Counted from the stretch's first letter, positions 1-10,844 are shown. The stretch is 64,000 nt of DNA from Chenopodium formosanum (GCA_024500155.1 CM044880.1:17406379-17470378), one strand, 5' to 3'. Numbers and translations: made by a program. The notes: generated by a model not told the origin, from the sequence alone.

Positions 1-1637
1 CACATAATTCTAAAATATTTGTGATCACTTCAATTAAATAACAAGATTAAAAAGGAACCTAAACCGGTTGTCCAAATTATCTTATTAGGCGTGATTTTCA
101 ATTACATATTCCCATTAACATGCAATATGGTGATCAATAAAAAATAATAGAATAAACATTAATATTGGAAGCAATTTAACAATAATATCGTTAGTCAAAT
201 CAAATAATAATAATAACCCTAATCATGATACTAACAACAAGAATAAAAATAAGAGTAATTAAGTGATTAATTACTCACTTTCCGCATTTCCTTGAATTGC
301 TACATCATGAATAAACTGTTTGTAACTTCAATAAAAATAAATCAAATGGAAATTAAATTAAATAAATGTAGATTTGATTTGGTCCAAACCCTCAGTTAAT
401 TATACCTTTTCACACCTTGGTTTTAAGTATAGAACTTCAGGTAAAGTATGGACTCCTTGGAGTGCTTAAGGGAAAAATGGTGTAATTAGGAATATTGATT
501 TAAGGCTTAGAATATAGGAAAGAGAGAAGAGAATGATTTTTGGTGTAAAAGAGAGAAAGAGAGAAGGATTTGATGATCAAGCTTGTTGATTATTGTAAAA
601 GGGGTGATATGACCTCTATTTATAGAAAAAAAAAAAAAGAAGGGTCGAAAAAACAAGATAAGATCCGAATTAAATCGAAATAAAACTCGATAGACTGCAG
701 TTTTTTCGGTTTATGTTTTTATCATATCTTTTGATCCAGAAATTGGAATGATATAAATAATATATCGTTGGAAAGATCTTGAAGTCTATTTTCTAATCCA
801 ATTAGAATTATATTAAAATATTTTTTAGAATAAAATATATGGACGAAATAGTGAGATGGTGTCAGTTTTGGATAGAGTTTGATATTTCATTCATATCTTT
901 TCCATTATAGCTCGGAATTGATATTATAATATATCATTGGAAAGATAATTTCAAGGTCTATCCAACCATATAAGATTTGGATAAAAAATATGAGGCACAA
1001 AAATCATATCAGACTATCTTTGAACGTCTTTCAATTCGAATAGAATTAGGACTTTCAAAAAAAGAAAAGTTTTATTTAATTTCAAACTCTTTAATCTTAT
1101 CTTTTCAAAAAGGATAATTAATATCTTTTAAAAACTTATAGAAGTTTCTAATTTATCCTAATTGTTTTAGGAATGAGATTAAATAATTTGGACCCTCCAC
1201 ATGATAATTGGGTCGTAGGTAAGGTGAGCTTAGATTTAGTTTGGGCTCAATTTAATATTTTGGCATAACTTATTCGTTATAACTCGAATTTGGGCTTATA
1301 ATATATCGTTAGAAAGCTCTTTTCAAACCCCCATCGAACTATTCAATCATTGGACCCAGATAATGGACCAAAATAAACTGGACTACATGTTTTTATAAAA
1401 AGGACACGAAATGAATGATTTTAAAGGTCACGAAATGAATTATTTTGGGTTTAAAGGCGCGAAAAAAGGAAAATAAGTTATGGTTTGGGGAAATGGGATA
1501 GGAGTTGGGTTGGTTTTATGAAATGGAAATATGGATTTAAGCACTTCAAGATTAAATACTCAACCCGACCAATAATGGCGGTGAAAGGTTGTTCATCATC
1601 GGGTTTGGTTTTGGGGAGACATTTTTAGGTGTCTACA
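1..1637 (-). mobile_element. LTR of a large non-coding LTR family (family 2), cut by the window edge
   Basis: The right end reads ...GGGGAGACATTTTTAGGTGTCTACA, which is the reverse complement of an LTR start (TGTAGACACC...). The stretch aligns along its length with 11899-12084 plus 22469-23883, the solo LTR nested in the first copia element, so the orientation is minus and the missing part (about 440 bp) lies left of the window. Inside are three related modules around a TATAATATATCGTTGGAAAG-like core, near 715-830, 885-985 and 1258-1360. It abuts a CACTA remnant at 1638, so GTAAC at 1638-1642 may be half of a target duplication whose other half is off-window. No coding potential is seen. Confidence 0.8.
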
Positions 1638-1784
1638 GTAACTGACATTTACTACGTTGGTTACTAATGTCATGAAATTTGTAATTGACATTATTTTAGT
1701 CGGTTACTATTGATGCTTTCGTAACTAGCATAACATACGTCAGTTACTAATAGGGCGTTACAAATAGCATTTTTTCTACTAGTG
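1638..1784 (-). mobile_element. CACTA-type transposon terminus (relic)
   Basis: Read on the minus strand, the piece begins CACTAGTAGAAAAAATGC at 1784, a standard plant CACTA (En/Spm) terminal inverted repeat, and continues with sub-terminal copies of GTTACTAA and GTCAGTTAC motifs. It is cut at 1637 by the insertion of the LTR to its left. No transposase is visible. The family name rests on the terminus and sub-terminal repeats only. Confidence 0.65.
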
Positions 1785-2125
1785 TAATTCCTTACCCATG
1801 GTTTTTTCCCACTGGGTTTTCTAGGTAAGGTTTTTAACAAGGCAACTAATAGTGTATTATTTTGTACAGGATTTTCTAGTAAATGTTAGTTATTGTTTTA
1901 TTTAATATATAGTCATCCAAGGGGGAGTGTTATGAAATATCTAAATGTGGATGACTATTATCCCATGTACCATTTAGAATACTTTAGAGTTGGGTATTTG
2001 ATCTTATCCGTTGTTGGAACCCTGAACATTATACATGTTTATATATCCCATACTAGATGGAATAAGAGTAACAACATAACAATTTTCCTATCTCTCTATA
2101 TTTTCTCTTTCATATTTAACAAACA
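1785..2125 (+). mobile_element. Ty1/copia 3' end: polypurine tract plus short LTR (relic)
   Basis: The segment starts with the pre-LTR sequence typical of copia elements (a CCCATGGTTTTTTCCCACTGGG-like stretch near 1797-1818 and TAAGGTTTTTAACAAGGCAA near 1825-1844). A polypurine tract CCAAGGGGGAG at 1917-1927 is followed at once by TGTTATGAAATATC, the start of an LTR of about 198 bp that ends ...TTTAACAAACA at 2125. The upstream body of the element is missing. The open frame across 1893-2129 is a by-product and I do not call it a gene. Confidence 0.6.
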
Positions 2126-2321
2126 CTAACATTTTTTAAATTTTATTATAGCTATGAAGTTAATAAGAATATTTTAACATCATGTCCTTCATTGTAACTC
2201 AATTAATCTAACGAGAGGGATCACAATTTGCGTGCTATGTTTTGCATAAAATATTTATATTACACACTTTTACAAGTACATTTTAATCATTAAAATAGTG
2301 TATCGCATGGGACTAATCTAG
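2126..2321 (+). mobile_element. Helitron 3' end
   Basis: The stretch ends GTGTATCGCATGGGACTAATCTAG with the CTAG at 2318-2321 followed by T. A short GC-containing palindrome just before a terminal CTAG+T is the hallmark of plant Helitron 3' ends. The 5' end of this element is not resolved; it may lie in or left of the copia relic. Confidence 0.45.
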
Positions 2322-2322
2322 T

Positions 2323-2375
2323 ACTATACTAAAACAAGGTACACTAGCTTCAAAGCTGACATGTGTCCAGTTTTA

Positions 2376-2422
<47 letters not shown>

Positions 2423-3560
2423 ATAAAATTTATTAATTGTTTAAAAATTATTATAGTGTATATTTGTCAAAAATCCTGTTCATATATATTATTGCATATT
2501 TACATAGGAATATTTTAGTAAATCACTTACTTTTATGAATGAAACTATATAATCTTTGTCAAATATAAACATGTATAAAATTTTTGACAAATAATACAAA
2601 CAATATCTCTAACAATTAAAATCATATATTTTAATTTTATTTATATAAGTTTAATAAAATACGAGTACCTTCTATAAACTCTGTATATTATATTTTGTAG
2701 GATATTTACACTTAAGGGTTTTTTTTTTTTTTTTAGTTAACTTAATTTTTATTTTTCTTATATGTATTATATTAATTTTTTTTAATCCACGTGACATGTA
2801 TATTGACATTAATGCTAACTATAAACACTAATAAAGTTTATTTTAATAATTTTGGCATGATTCTATTATTACTGCATTCATATATTCACGAGTTATATAT
2901 GATTGAATTATTTTGGCTTGTTTCGTCAAATGTAAAAAATTATTTTATCATGATTCTTACATGTAGATCCACTAAATTTTATACTGTATGATTCTTTTTA
3001 GCTCTCAATTGCTAAAAGCTAATACTATCTATATATGAACTTATAATTGTATATGTTATTTCTTAATTAGAATTTTATCATGTTTCTTATAGATATTTGT
3101 ATGTCCTACATTTTATCACTCTATATATATAAAATTCTATGTATAAATATCTTTTAACAATTTAATATTTAAAAGATTGTTGACTCCTCTACTTTTATGC
3201 ATTAGGAAAAGATGTATGATATTGCATACAAAGGTATTATATAATACTCCCTCCGTTTTTTAATACTTACTCCATTTCTATTTTTTGCACTATTCATTTA
3301 TCATACTTTGACTAATGTTTGTGATTTATACATAAGAAAAAATATAGTTGTGTGGGTACTGGTTGGAATCATCTCAATGAATAGATTATTAATTTTCAAT
3401 TGTTAAAAGTTATACATATTGATAATTAAAGAAATTAGTGATCAAAGATTAACATCGGCATGCGTGTCCAATAGAAATGGAGCAAATATTTAAAAACGGA
3501 GGGAGTAGTCTTTATAATCAATAAAAATTTATATTCTACGTATATTAGTCAAGTCTATAT
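2323..3560 (+). mobile_element. Helitron 5' end and body (relic) with a long T tract
   Basis: It begins ACTATACTAAAACAAGGTAC, matching the TCTATACTAA-type 5' end of plant Helitrons, and is near-identical in its first 40 bases to the better preserved Helitron at 3561. A T tract fills about 2384-2421. A Stowaway MITE sits at 3247-3505. A clear 3' hairpin and CTAG are not found before the next Helitron begins, so the element is truncated or decayed. No credible coding region is present in this AT-rich stretch. Confidence 0.4.
3247..3505. mobile_element. Stowaway MITE (Tc1/mariner type)
   Basis: The termini are CTCCCTCCGTTTTTTAAT and the matching inverted ATTTAAAAACGGAGGGAG, flanked by TA at 3245-3246 and 3506-3507. 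The CTCCCTCCGT terminus with a TA target duplication defines the plant Stowaway group. The 259-bp element has no coding capacity. Confidence 0.85.
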
Positions 3561-3615
3561 ACTATACTAAAACAACGTACGCTAGCTTCAAAGCTAACAT
3601 GTGGCCCTGTTTTAG

Positions 3616-3648
<33 letters not shown>

Positions 3649-5024
3649 TTATATTGTCAAAGATCTTATTTTCAAAGATAGTTGAAGATAATACCCTTGA
3701 CTTCTTAATATTGTTTCTTCATCAATATTATTCATGGATATTCAACATATATTTAGTCTCTATTAGTTTACTTTAAATTTCTTAATTTAAAGAGAGTATA
3801 TGCTCTTATTTTGTAGAGTATATTTTTGCTATCCTTATTAGCACAAGTACAATTGTTATACATGCTTTAGACTTTTTTTTTGGTATACTGTATAATTGTC
3901 AAAGATCTTATTATTTAAGATGCTTCAAGATAATATCCTTGACTTCATAATATTATTTCTCAATCAATATTATTCACGGATATTCAGCATATATTTAGTC
4001 CATATTAGCTTACTTTAAATTGCTTAATTAAAAGGGGGTATATGCTCTTATTTTGTAGAGTATATTTTGCTATTTATTAGCACACGTACAACTATTGTAC
4101 ATGCTCTAGATTTTTTTTTTTTTAATTCGAAATGAGGCTACAAATGACCAAGAAAAGGAAAAATCAAACAAGTAAAAACAAGAAAACTAAAAGAAAATAG
4201 AAATCTAAACACCTAATTACGGAGGAATAAAAAGCGTTGTATTGAGTTAGTGGACAAAGTTTAATCATTTTTAAATGTGGTGGCCAATTGATTATCAATT
4301 CATTGAGTTGAATTATATATACATACTTTACATTCAATTTAAGAATAATAAAGTTATTTTAAAGCACAAATTTTTATATGTGGCTGGTCACTTCGTTTGA
4401 CTAGGGTTACTCAATTTTTTTGGTTAGGGGTTACTCGAGTTACGTGGTTTGGGGTTACTTTAGGGGTTTAGTTAGGAGTTATTTGATGGTTTCGGTAAGG
4501 GCTTACTCAGTCAGGGGTTATATAATAAGGGGTTACTCGGTTAGGAGTTACTTTAGGGGTTACTCGATTAGGAGTTACTTTAGGGGTTACTCGAGGGTTT
4601 ATCCAATTAAGGGTTACTTGACGGGTTTAGTTAGGGGTTACTCACTCAAGGGTTTGCTTGAGGGTTAATCGGTCATGGGTTAATTGAAGGGTTACTCGGT
4701 CAGAGGTTACTCGAGGGTTTACTCGGTCAAGGGTTACTCGAGAGGTTCGATCAGGAGTTAATCGGTCAGGGGTTACTTGAGGGGTTACTCGGTCAGGATT
4801 AACTCGAGTAACCCTTGACCGAGTAGTTAACTCAAGTAAATCTAGTCACGCACACAGAGAAATCCCTATTTTAAAGTAGTATGTCATTAATTGAAAAATG
4901 TACGATTAAGACACCTATGTAAGTAAATTCATAGTTACTCATTAATTGTTTTATCTTAAAATTTTGTCAAATGAATATAAGTATTAAGATTTGTACGTTG
5001 TGAATCGCACGGGTGCTATGCTAT
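3561..5024 (+). mobile_element. Non-autonomous Helitron carrying a minisatellite
   Basis: The 5' end is ACTATACTAAAACAACGTAC. The 3' end has TGTGAATCGCACGGGTGC followed by ATGCTAT at 5024, a slightly decayed version of the usual palindrome plus CTAG. Internal sequence is AT rich, with a near-duplicate pair of about 300 bp at roughly 3640-3880 and 3890-4110 (both contain a TATATGCTCTTATTTTGTAGAG-like core), and then the GGTTACTCGGTCA array near the 3' end. No Rep/helicase is encoded, so movement would need helpers. Confidence 0.6.
4396..4832 (+). repeat. Degenerate minisatellite, unit near GGGGTTACTCGGTCA
   Basis: About 20 or more degenerate units of 15-25 bases repeat the core GGGTTACTCG followed by GTCA or a variant. 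The array ends in an inverted repeat: TACTCGGTCAGG near 4787 is answered by CCTTGACCGAGTA near 4818. Reading it as protein gives RGYS/RGY repeats at 4420-4668, which follow from the DNA repeat and are not evidence of a gene. The same core recurs in the next Helitron at 5222-5410. Confidence 0.75.
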
Positions 5025-5031
5025 ATTATAC

Positions 5032-5938
5032 TCTCTACTATATATCAACCTTCTAAATTATAGATTATTCTACCTTAATTAAATGGTCTCAATATCTTAT
5101 GCAACTATTTTAAGTAAATAGAGCACGAAATAAAAAGAAATACAATTATTATAAAAATAATACACAACCTTTCAGAGTTTCATATGTGGCTCGCTACACC
5201 ACATTTTTTTTTAAATAATGATAGGGGTTACTCAGTCAGTCACGGGTTACTCACTTGGTCGGGGATACTCGGTCAGTCATTAGCTAATTGGTCAAGGGTT
5301 ACTCGGTCGGTTAGGGCTTACTTGGTCAAGGGTTATTCGGTCAAGGTTTACTTGGTTAGGTGTTTACTCAGTCAGGGGTTACATGGTCAAGTGTTACTCG
5401 TATGTTAGTTGGCCACATGGTGTGGACATCACACACAAAAGTTGTTGTAGATAATATATAAGATTAGGAATAATATTATTGTAGTTGTATTTTACAAATA
5501 TTCCAAAAATAAATATTTTTGCTAAGAAGGGATGGGAAACTTTTGAAGAAAAAATAAACAAGGCCATAAAATGACATGTGTCATTCCTGGTGTCTGTTTA
5601 ATATTATTATTATGTTACTGATTTAATAAAATGTTACCTTTTTTTTAAAATAGATATTAGGTTAAACCTCATGATTTGCACAAATGTTAAATTAATATAG
5701 AAAAGTATAATGAATCCAGTCAACATGCATTAAAACGTATGAAATAAATTATAACAATGAAAACATGTGAAAGGAATTATTTAAATGTGTAATAATTATA
5801 ATGTGCAAGTAGATAAAATTATACTACGTATTAATTAATTAGTTAGTGTAAATGAGCTCTTTATTACTAATTGAAGTATTTTTTTACGGGATTAATAATT
5901 AGAGTTATAAACCATGCATCGCACGTGCACTATGCTAG
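5032..5938 (+). mobile_element. Non-autonomous Helitron, second copy with the minisatellite
   Basis: It starts near TCTCTACTATATATCAACC and ends with a CATGCATCGCACGTGCACTATGCTAG terminus, CTAG at 5935-5938 followed by T. The interior has a shorter copy of the GGTTACTCGGTCA array at 5222-5410, preceded by a CATATGTGGCT-like flank also found before the array in the element to its left (near 4376). The 5' boundary is less certain than the 3' boundary. Confidence 0.6.
5222..5410 (+). repeat. Degenerate minisatellite, same family as 4396-4832
   Basis: About ten degenerate copies of GGGTTACTCGGTCA lie within the Helitron. The open frame 5184-5408 across it reads as a weak RAY/KGYS repeat and is judged spurious. 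Confidence 0.65.
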
Positions 5939-5949
5939 TCTTCTATGTA

Positions 5950-6593
5950 CCTACACTAAAAGCAAATAAGTAATGACACTTGTCACTACGTTATGAATAA
6001 TTTTCCCGCCTTTTTAATTATCCTTTTTTTTCTTCTCCTATCTTTTACTTAAGGAAATTAAGGAAAATAATTGGAAGGTGGAACACATTAAGTTAATAAC
6101 ATACAATATAAGTAATACTTCCTCTCTTCTTTTTTACTTGACCCGCTTTGACTTTTACACTATTCACTACCCCTCCTTTGACCGTGTTTTGTGAATAATA
6201 TCTAAGGAAAAACATATTCATATTGGATCATTTTGAATTCGTCTCAGTAAGTACTATCATAATATATAACTTTTATATTTTTTAATTATGGAGAATTAAA
6301 ATTATTGACCGTTAAAGTTTTGTATTGGCAAGCGTGATAAAAGAAACAAGTCAAGTAAAAAAGAGCAGAGGAAGTATAAGTAAGTCAACCATACCATTTA
6401 CAAATCTGTACAAAATATTAAATATTTTAAATTAAAACTTGACAAAAATTGTTTTATACTAAACATTTTGCATACTACATCAATACTAGCTAAATGTAAC
6501 TTTGTCTTTACATATAAAATAATTAATAGTTTCATAGATCAAATCAGGAGAAAAAAAAAAGGCTTTGGATATAGCTCGATATCAATCATTAAA
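5950..6593 (+). mobile_element. Helitron 5' end (relic) of the TGACACTTGTCA subfamily
   Basis: CTACACTAAAAGC near 5950 is followed by AATGACACTTGTCACTACG and by TTTTCCCGCC. The same three blocks open the Helitrons at 6594 and 34121. It starts within about 12 bases of the CTAG of the previous Helitron. A 3' terminus is not identified. A MITE occupies 6118-6374. Confidence 0.4.
6118..6374. mobile_element. Stowaway-like MITE, diverged
   Basis: Termini CTTCCTCTCTTCTTTTTTAC and, inverted, GTAAAAAAGAGCAGAGGAAG are flanked by TA at 6116-6117 and 6375-6376. Length and layout match the Stowaway at 3247-3505, and both share an internal GTCAAAG-rich segment, but the terminus departs from CTCCCTCCGT. 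Confidence 0.75.
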
Positions 6594-7961
6594 CCTATAC
6601 TAAAGGCGAAATCAGAAATGACACTTGTCATTTCCTGATTAAAAATTTTCCCGCCTTTTTTTCCTTTCCTTCTTAGTTTTTATGACAACATATTTAATCC
6701 AATTATAATCAATTAAATTTTTTAAATATATTTTATATCTACTTGGAAACTTTTAGTTACAAAAATACTAACATAGATAAAAAATAATGTATTGGAATAT
6801 ATTCTTTTCCAAAATTATTATAATATTATCAATATCAATTTTTTCTCCAACTTTTATAATTTGATAATAAAATTTATTTGAACTAAAAAAGAAAAATCGT
6901 TTTGGTAGTATACTTTGTACTAATCTTAAAATTATACGTAACATTTATAAGAACAAAAACAATTTGTTATAGTATACTTTGTACACAACATATATTGGAA
7001 AATTATTTAATTATCCTAAACATTTATGTGATTATAATTAACTAAAGATATATTTAAAAAGTTGATTATTGAATATAAATTATCCTAAAGTAAAATGAAC
7101 TCAACTAAACTTTCATATTATGTCGATCAAAGTGTTTCAACAATTTAAAGACAAATGTATATGAGTTCGTATATGGGTACTAACCTAAGCTAAAATTTTA
7201 ATTTTCTTATATAAAACCTTATAGCTTCTAAGTTTCTATAATTATATTTATTTATATAATCCAATTCAATCATTTTAGGACAACAAACTTAATAATGAAT
7301 CTACAATATCCATTATATACCCGATTTATTTTAAAGTTTGTGACCACATTACGGAATGGAGTGTCCGATAGAATATGATTTTTTTTTTTTTTACACGTGT
7401 TTTATTATGTTGATAAAAATAAAAGTGAATGAAGGGTAACATATGATATATTCATATATATGAATGAGAATCAGTCACTATGATCTTAAAGGTAAAGTAT
7501 GTAATGATCATGAACCTTTGATATCTCCATTATTCCTAAACTTTTTTATTCGATCAACATCAAATTAAATTTATGACATGGCCAGGGTAATGTGATAAGT
7601 TTGGTACACATTACAATTATGACTGAAAAAATGTAGATTTTTGATATCCTCTATCCAAAAAGTATTATGATATAAAAAAATAAGTTTATATGATAATTTT
7701 TGTGAATTATGGTCTAATAATTTTTTTGAATAAAATTATAATTCAATTTGTACCTCTGAAATATTGGTATTTATCAAAAATAAAAAACTAAACTAACAAT
7801 TTTATCCCAAAATTCTTTCCAAATAAAATTCTAAACTAACTTTTTTTATCTTATGAATTCTATTTAAATCTATCCAACGTGGTGCGACACTTGACAAAAA
7901 GTTAGAACGCCAAGTGTCGTTGCCTTGTGACCTGGCTAAAAGTTTAGCTTTATATATTAGT
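6594..7961 (+). mobile_element. Helitron 5' end followed by AT-rich sequence without genes
   Basis: CCTATACTAAAGGCG at 6594 leads into AATGACACTTGTCATTTCC and TTTTCCCGCC. The following 1.3 kb is AT rich and contains no coding region I can support. A direct/inverted pair of GCGACACTTGAC and CCAAGTGTCGTT lies at about 7883-7920. No CTAG end is found, so the right boundary is arbitrary. Confidence 0.35.
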
Positions 7962-7963
7962 TA

Positions 7964-8053
7964 CTACCTCCGTTACAGGTTATGTGCAACGATTAGACAT
8001 TTTCCCTCTCTACTTTATGTCAAATCGTTGCAAATAACCTGTAACGGAGGTAG
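7964..8053. mobile_element. Very short palindromic Stowaway-type MITE
   Basis: A 90-bp near-perfect inverted repeat begins CTACCTCCGTTACAGGTTAT and ends with its complement, flanked by TA at 7962-7963 and 8054-8055. Arms of about 33 bp leave only a short loop, so the element folds almost completely on itself. Confidence 0.8.
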
Positions 8054-8526
8054 TATATGATGATCCCTAAAAAAGAGTTTTTATAATAATGGGCTTTTAG
8101 TTGATTCCCAACAAAAGTAAGATTAGAAATTTGGTATGTTTATTATATTGGGCTTAGCTACAAATGGCTTTTAATTTTACTTTGGGCTTAGTAGGTTGGG
8201 TTGCCTTCTGAAATTATTTTCATAATATATTTTGCAATTAAATGATAATCAATGACCTTAAATTTATAATATCAAACTCTATACTAATATATTAAAGGCG
8301 TTTCTAATAACGTCGATATGCCACGTAGTCCCTTTTGTATTCTGCCATGTCATCTTTCTAGCATTTTAAGACGCCACATCATCACTGAAACAATATTAGT
8401 CAATATGCCACATCACCCAAGAAACCAATATTATTCCATATAAAAACATATGGATAAGGAGAATCGAACCTTGAACCTCTTATAACTAAGTTGGCTATTT
8501 AACCTCTTATAAGACAAATATCAACT

Positions 8527-9204
8527 ATGTTATTAAAATGGAAAGGAAATCATATATGTGCAAACCACAAGGTTCAATTTAAAAAAAAAAATACTATGAA
8601 AATAACTCAAATTTGGTTTAATAATGACATATGGGCAGATCTATGGTTGTTGGTCGATGGTAAGTCGTGCAATATTTCGTTACAGGCTGATGGTGTAGGG
8701 GGCAGGAAGGTTGGTGAACTAATGAACGATGACAAAAGTGGCTGGGATGTGTCAAAGGTGATCAATACAGTGTGGTGGGTGCGGAGTGGAGTGGAGTGCA
8801 GCTATTCTTTCTACTCCGTTACCTACTAACTCGTGTGTTGACAAGAGATATTGGGGGTGGACAAAATTTGGGGCGTACTCTGTGAGATTGGGCTATTGGC
8901 TAGCCAAATTAGGGAGTGTGGAGGGAAATAATGAGAGCATCAATGAGGATGTTTGGAATTCAGTTTGGAAGCTATGAGGCCCTCTGAAGTTGCAGCATTT
9001 TATGTGGACTGCTGTGAAGGGAAAATTGGCAGTCAAAGCCCGACTTGGTCATCGCTATATTGTGAGCGATAGTTCGTGCAAGATTTGTGGGGTGGGGGAT
9101 GAAACCATCATTCATACCCTGTTCAAGTGTGAAGCAACAAAAGAGATATGGAACCATAGTGTTCTAATCCAACCTGGTGGGGGATCCTTCTCAATCTTTT
9201 TCTA
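8527..9204 (+). pseudogene. LINE (L1-type) reverse transcriptase C-terminal, zf-RVT region, broken
   Basis: Three pieces in different frames read through each other: 8527-8829, 8786-8977 and 8990-9205. The last contains PLKLQHFMWTAVKGKLAVKA and then the cysteine/histidine set CKICGVGDETIIHTLFKC, which is the zinc-binding region (zf-RVT) that follows the reverse transcriptase in plant L1-type LINEs. Frameshifts near 8800 and a stop at 8975-8977 break the frame. The upstream catalytic RT region is absent. Together with 9644-10097 this is the 3' end of one LINE open frame. Confident as LINE-derived, less so on exact limits. Confidence 0.7.
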
Positions 9205-9398
9205 ATATGTGGGAATAATTATTACGCAAGTATACTGCTAATGTTGTATGTGCTATGGCAGTGCTGATGTGGGCTACTTGGAGATGCAGGAATTTGCTTA
9301 TTTTTTATGATGAGAGACCAAATTTCACTATGCTAGCTGGGTTTTTGTAGGCTGGTGCTAGACTACAATTCCTATGTGCATAAGGTAATTGCGCGGCT

Positions 9399-9594
9399 TG
9401 TCAACTAGTAGAAAAAAATAAATGGGAAGCCCCAAATGGCAAGTGGTTATTGAATTCCACTTCCAAAAACACCAAAAATAATGGACAATGAAAAATGGCA
9501 AGCCCCCCCCCCCCCCCCCCTTCAAGTGCGAGCGGTTCAAAACCGGTTGCCATTGGGGGGTTTGAACCGCTTGCCATTTTGTTTAATCTACTAT
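9399..9594. mobile_element. CACTA-like insert with sub-terminal repeats (relic)
   Basis: CAACTAGTAGAAAAAAATAA at the left is mirrored by TCTACTATTGGTTG at the right. Between them are copies of a TTGAACCGCTTGCCATTTT-type repeat in both orientations, typical of CACTA sub-terminal regions, and a run of 18 C residues at about 9506-9523. It separates the zinc-binding and RNase H parts of the LINE remnant. Target duplication is not clear. Confidence 0.45.
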
Positions 9595-9643
9595 TGGTTG
9601 GTCAACCAGCCTTGACTCTTGGCTTCCTCCTTCTTCTGGGTAT

Positions 9644-10097
9644 GTGAAATTCAATACTGATGCCCACGTTCCGAGCTCAGGTGCTGCTGGTCTTGGTGTG
9701 GTGGGAGGTGGTACAGAGGGGAGAATATTATGTGCGGCAACTAAAAAGGTGAATGGCTCTCAACCAGAATACATTGAGGCTATGGCAGTATTGTATGCTT
9801 TAAGGCTAGCTAGAAGGATCGGATACAGGAAAATTTGGGTTGAGAGTGATGCAGTAAATGTGGTTAAGCAGGTGAATGCAAACTCTGGGGGTCTTTCTCC
9901 TATTTTTTGTAATTTATGATGATATTAGGATTGATAGAGCTTGGTTTGATAGTTGTATTGTTACTCATGTTAAACGATCATGTAATATCGTAGCCCATTT
10001 AGTTGCAAGGTGGGATACGGGTACTCATTCGGAGTTTGTACAACAGCACTCGTTCCCCCAAAGTATTATGACTTTGGTGGGATTAGATTATTCTTAA
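9644..10097 (+). pseudogene. LINE RNase H-like (RVT_3) domain, broken
   Basis: Frame 9644-9919 gives KFNTDAHVPSSGAAGLGVV near its start, the first catalytic Asp region of plant RVT_3 RNase H domains, followed by PEYIEAMAVLYALRLA (catalytic Glu) and IWVESDAVNVV (catalytic Asp). A frameshift near 9890 moves the reading to 9876-10097, which ends with HVKRSCNIVAHLVARW, the conserved last part of the domain. The tail has AATAAAATG and a short A run at 10098-10127, as at LINE 3' ends. All catalytic positions survive but the frame does not. Confidence 0.75.
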
Positions 10098-10469
10098 TAA
10101 AATGCTCTATGGTTTCCCTAAAAAAATTGACAATTTCAATTTTGAAAAACCTTTTTAAAAAATTACCTATTGCACGTTTACAGCAGTAGCAACCTGGGGC
10201 AACGCTCGGGATACTCACTAGTTACTTAATTAAATCTCATCAAGAATGATATTATTCCAAAAATTGTTGTACAAGGAAATTTTAATTTATATTCGTTATT
10301 TACCGCCAATTTTTTTTCTATAAAAAATAAGATAATTAATTTATTTTAAAAAAAAAATCTACCGCCTTAACGACCCAAAAAATAGAACAATAACATCTTC
10401 AAATAAATAAACTATTTTTTTCTTTGCTTTTTAAATAACTCACAAAAGTCAAAGAAAATTAAAAATAAC

Positions 10470-10654
10470 TGATAGATATTATAGGATTATTATAATATTT
10501 GTCGCAGAGTAGGATATATTTGTATATATTTGTGATATAGTTTGTATTCTTATCGTACTAGGTTTCCTAACAGGATTAGGATTAGTATTGTAACACTATA
10601 TATATTATTCAATGGTACACACTCCAACCCAAGGAGTTTTCCCAAAATCTAACA
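10470..10654 (+). repeat. Left LTR of copia element 1
   Basis: 185 bp, TG...CA termini. It differs from the right LTR at only a handful of sites (for example ACACTATATA versus CCACTATATA near the end), so the element is not very old despite the broken frames. Confidence 0.92.
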
Positions 10655-10667
10655 TGGTATCACAGCC
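10655..10667 (+). other. Primer binding site of copia element 1 (tRNA-iMet type)
   Basis: TGGTATCACAGCC follows the LTR directly and matches the plant TGGTATCAGAGC primer site with one change. Confidence 0.8.
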
Positions 10668-10844
10668 TAGATTTTTTTTAAGGTTCCACAATTTTTATTC
10701 TAAAAAAATCCGATCCTCTCTTTCGCCTTCTCTACTTTCACGTGGTAATTCATCACCAATATTACTAATTTTTGTCTTTCTTGCCGCAAGATCGACGCTT
10801 TCTGTTTTACAGTAGCATACTTGGTTCCTTTTGTTTAATCTACA

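Larger units (their letters stand above)
8278..10221 (+). mobile_element. Helitron containing a broken LINE 3' region
   Basis: The 5' end is TCTATACTAATATATTAAAG, the canonical plant Helitron start. The 3' end has GGGGCAACGCTCGGGATACT followed by CACTAG at 10221 and then T, i.e. a short palindrome and terminal CTAG. Between them lie the LINE-derived zinc-binding and RNase H segments (8527-10097) and a CACTA-like insert (9399-9594). No Helitron replicase is present. The LINE part was either captured by the Helitron or inserted into it; the sequence alone does not decide. Confidence 0.7.

Noticed and set aside
4420..4668. 82-residue frame with RGYS repeats
   Set aside because: It is the translation of a DNA minisatellite whose units vary in length; there is no conserved protein period and the same array recurs out of frame at 5222-5410.
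4396..4832. CRISPR-like or regulatory array
   Set aside because: Units are degenerate, without uniform spacers, and the sequence is plant nuclear DNA.
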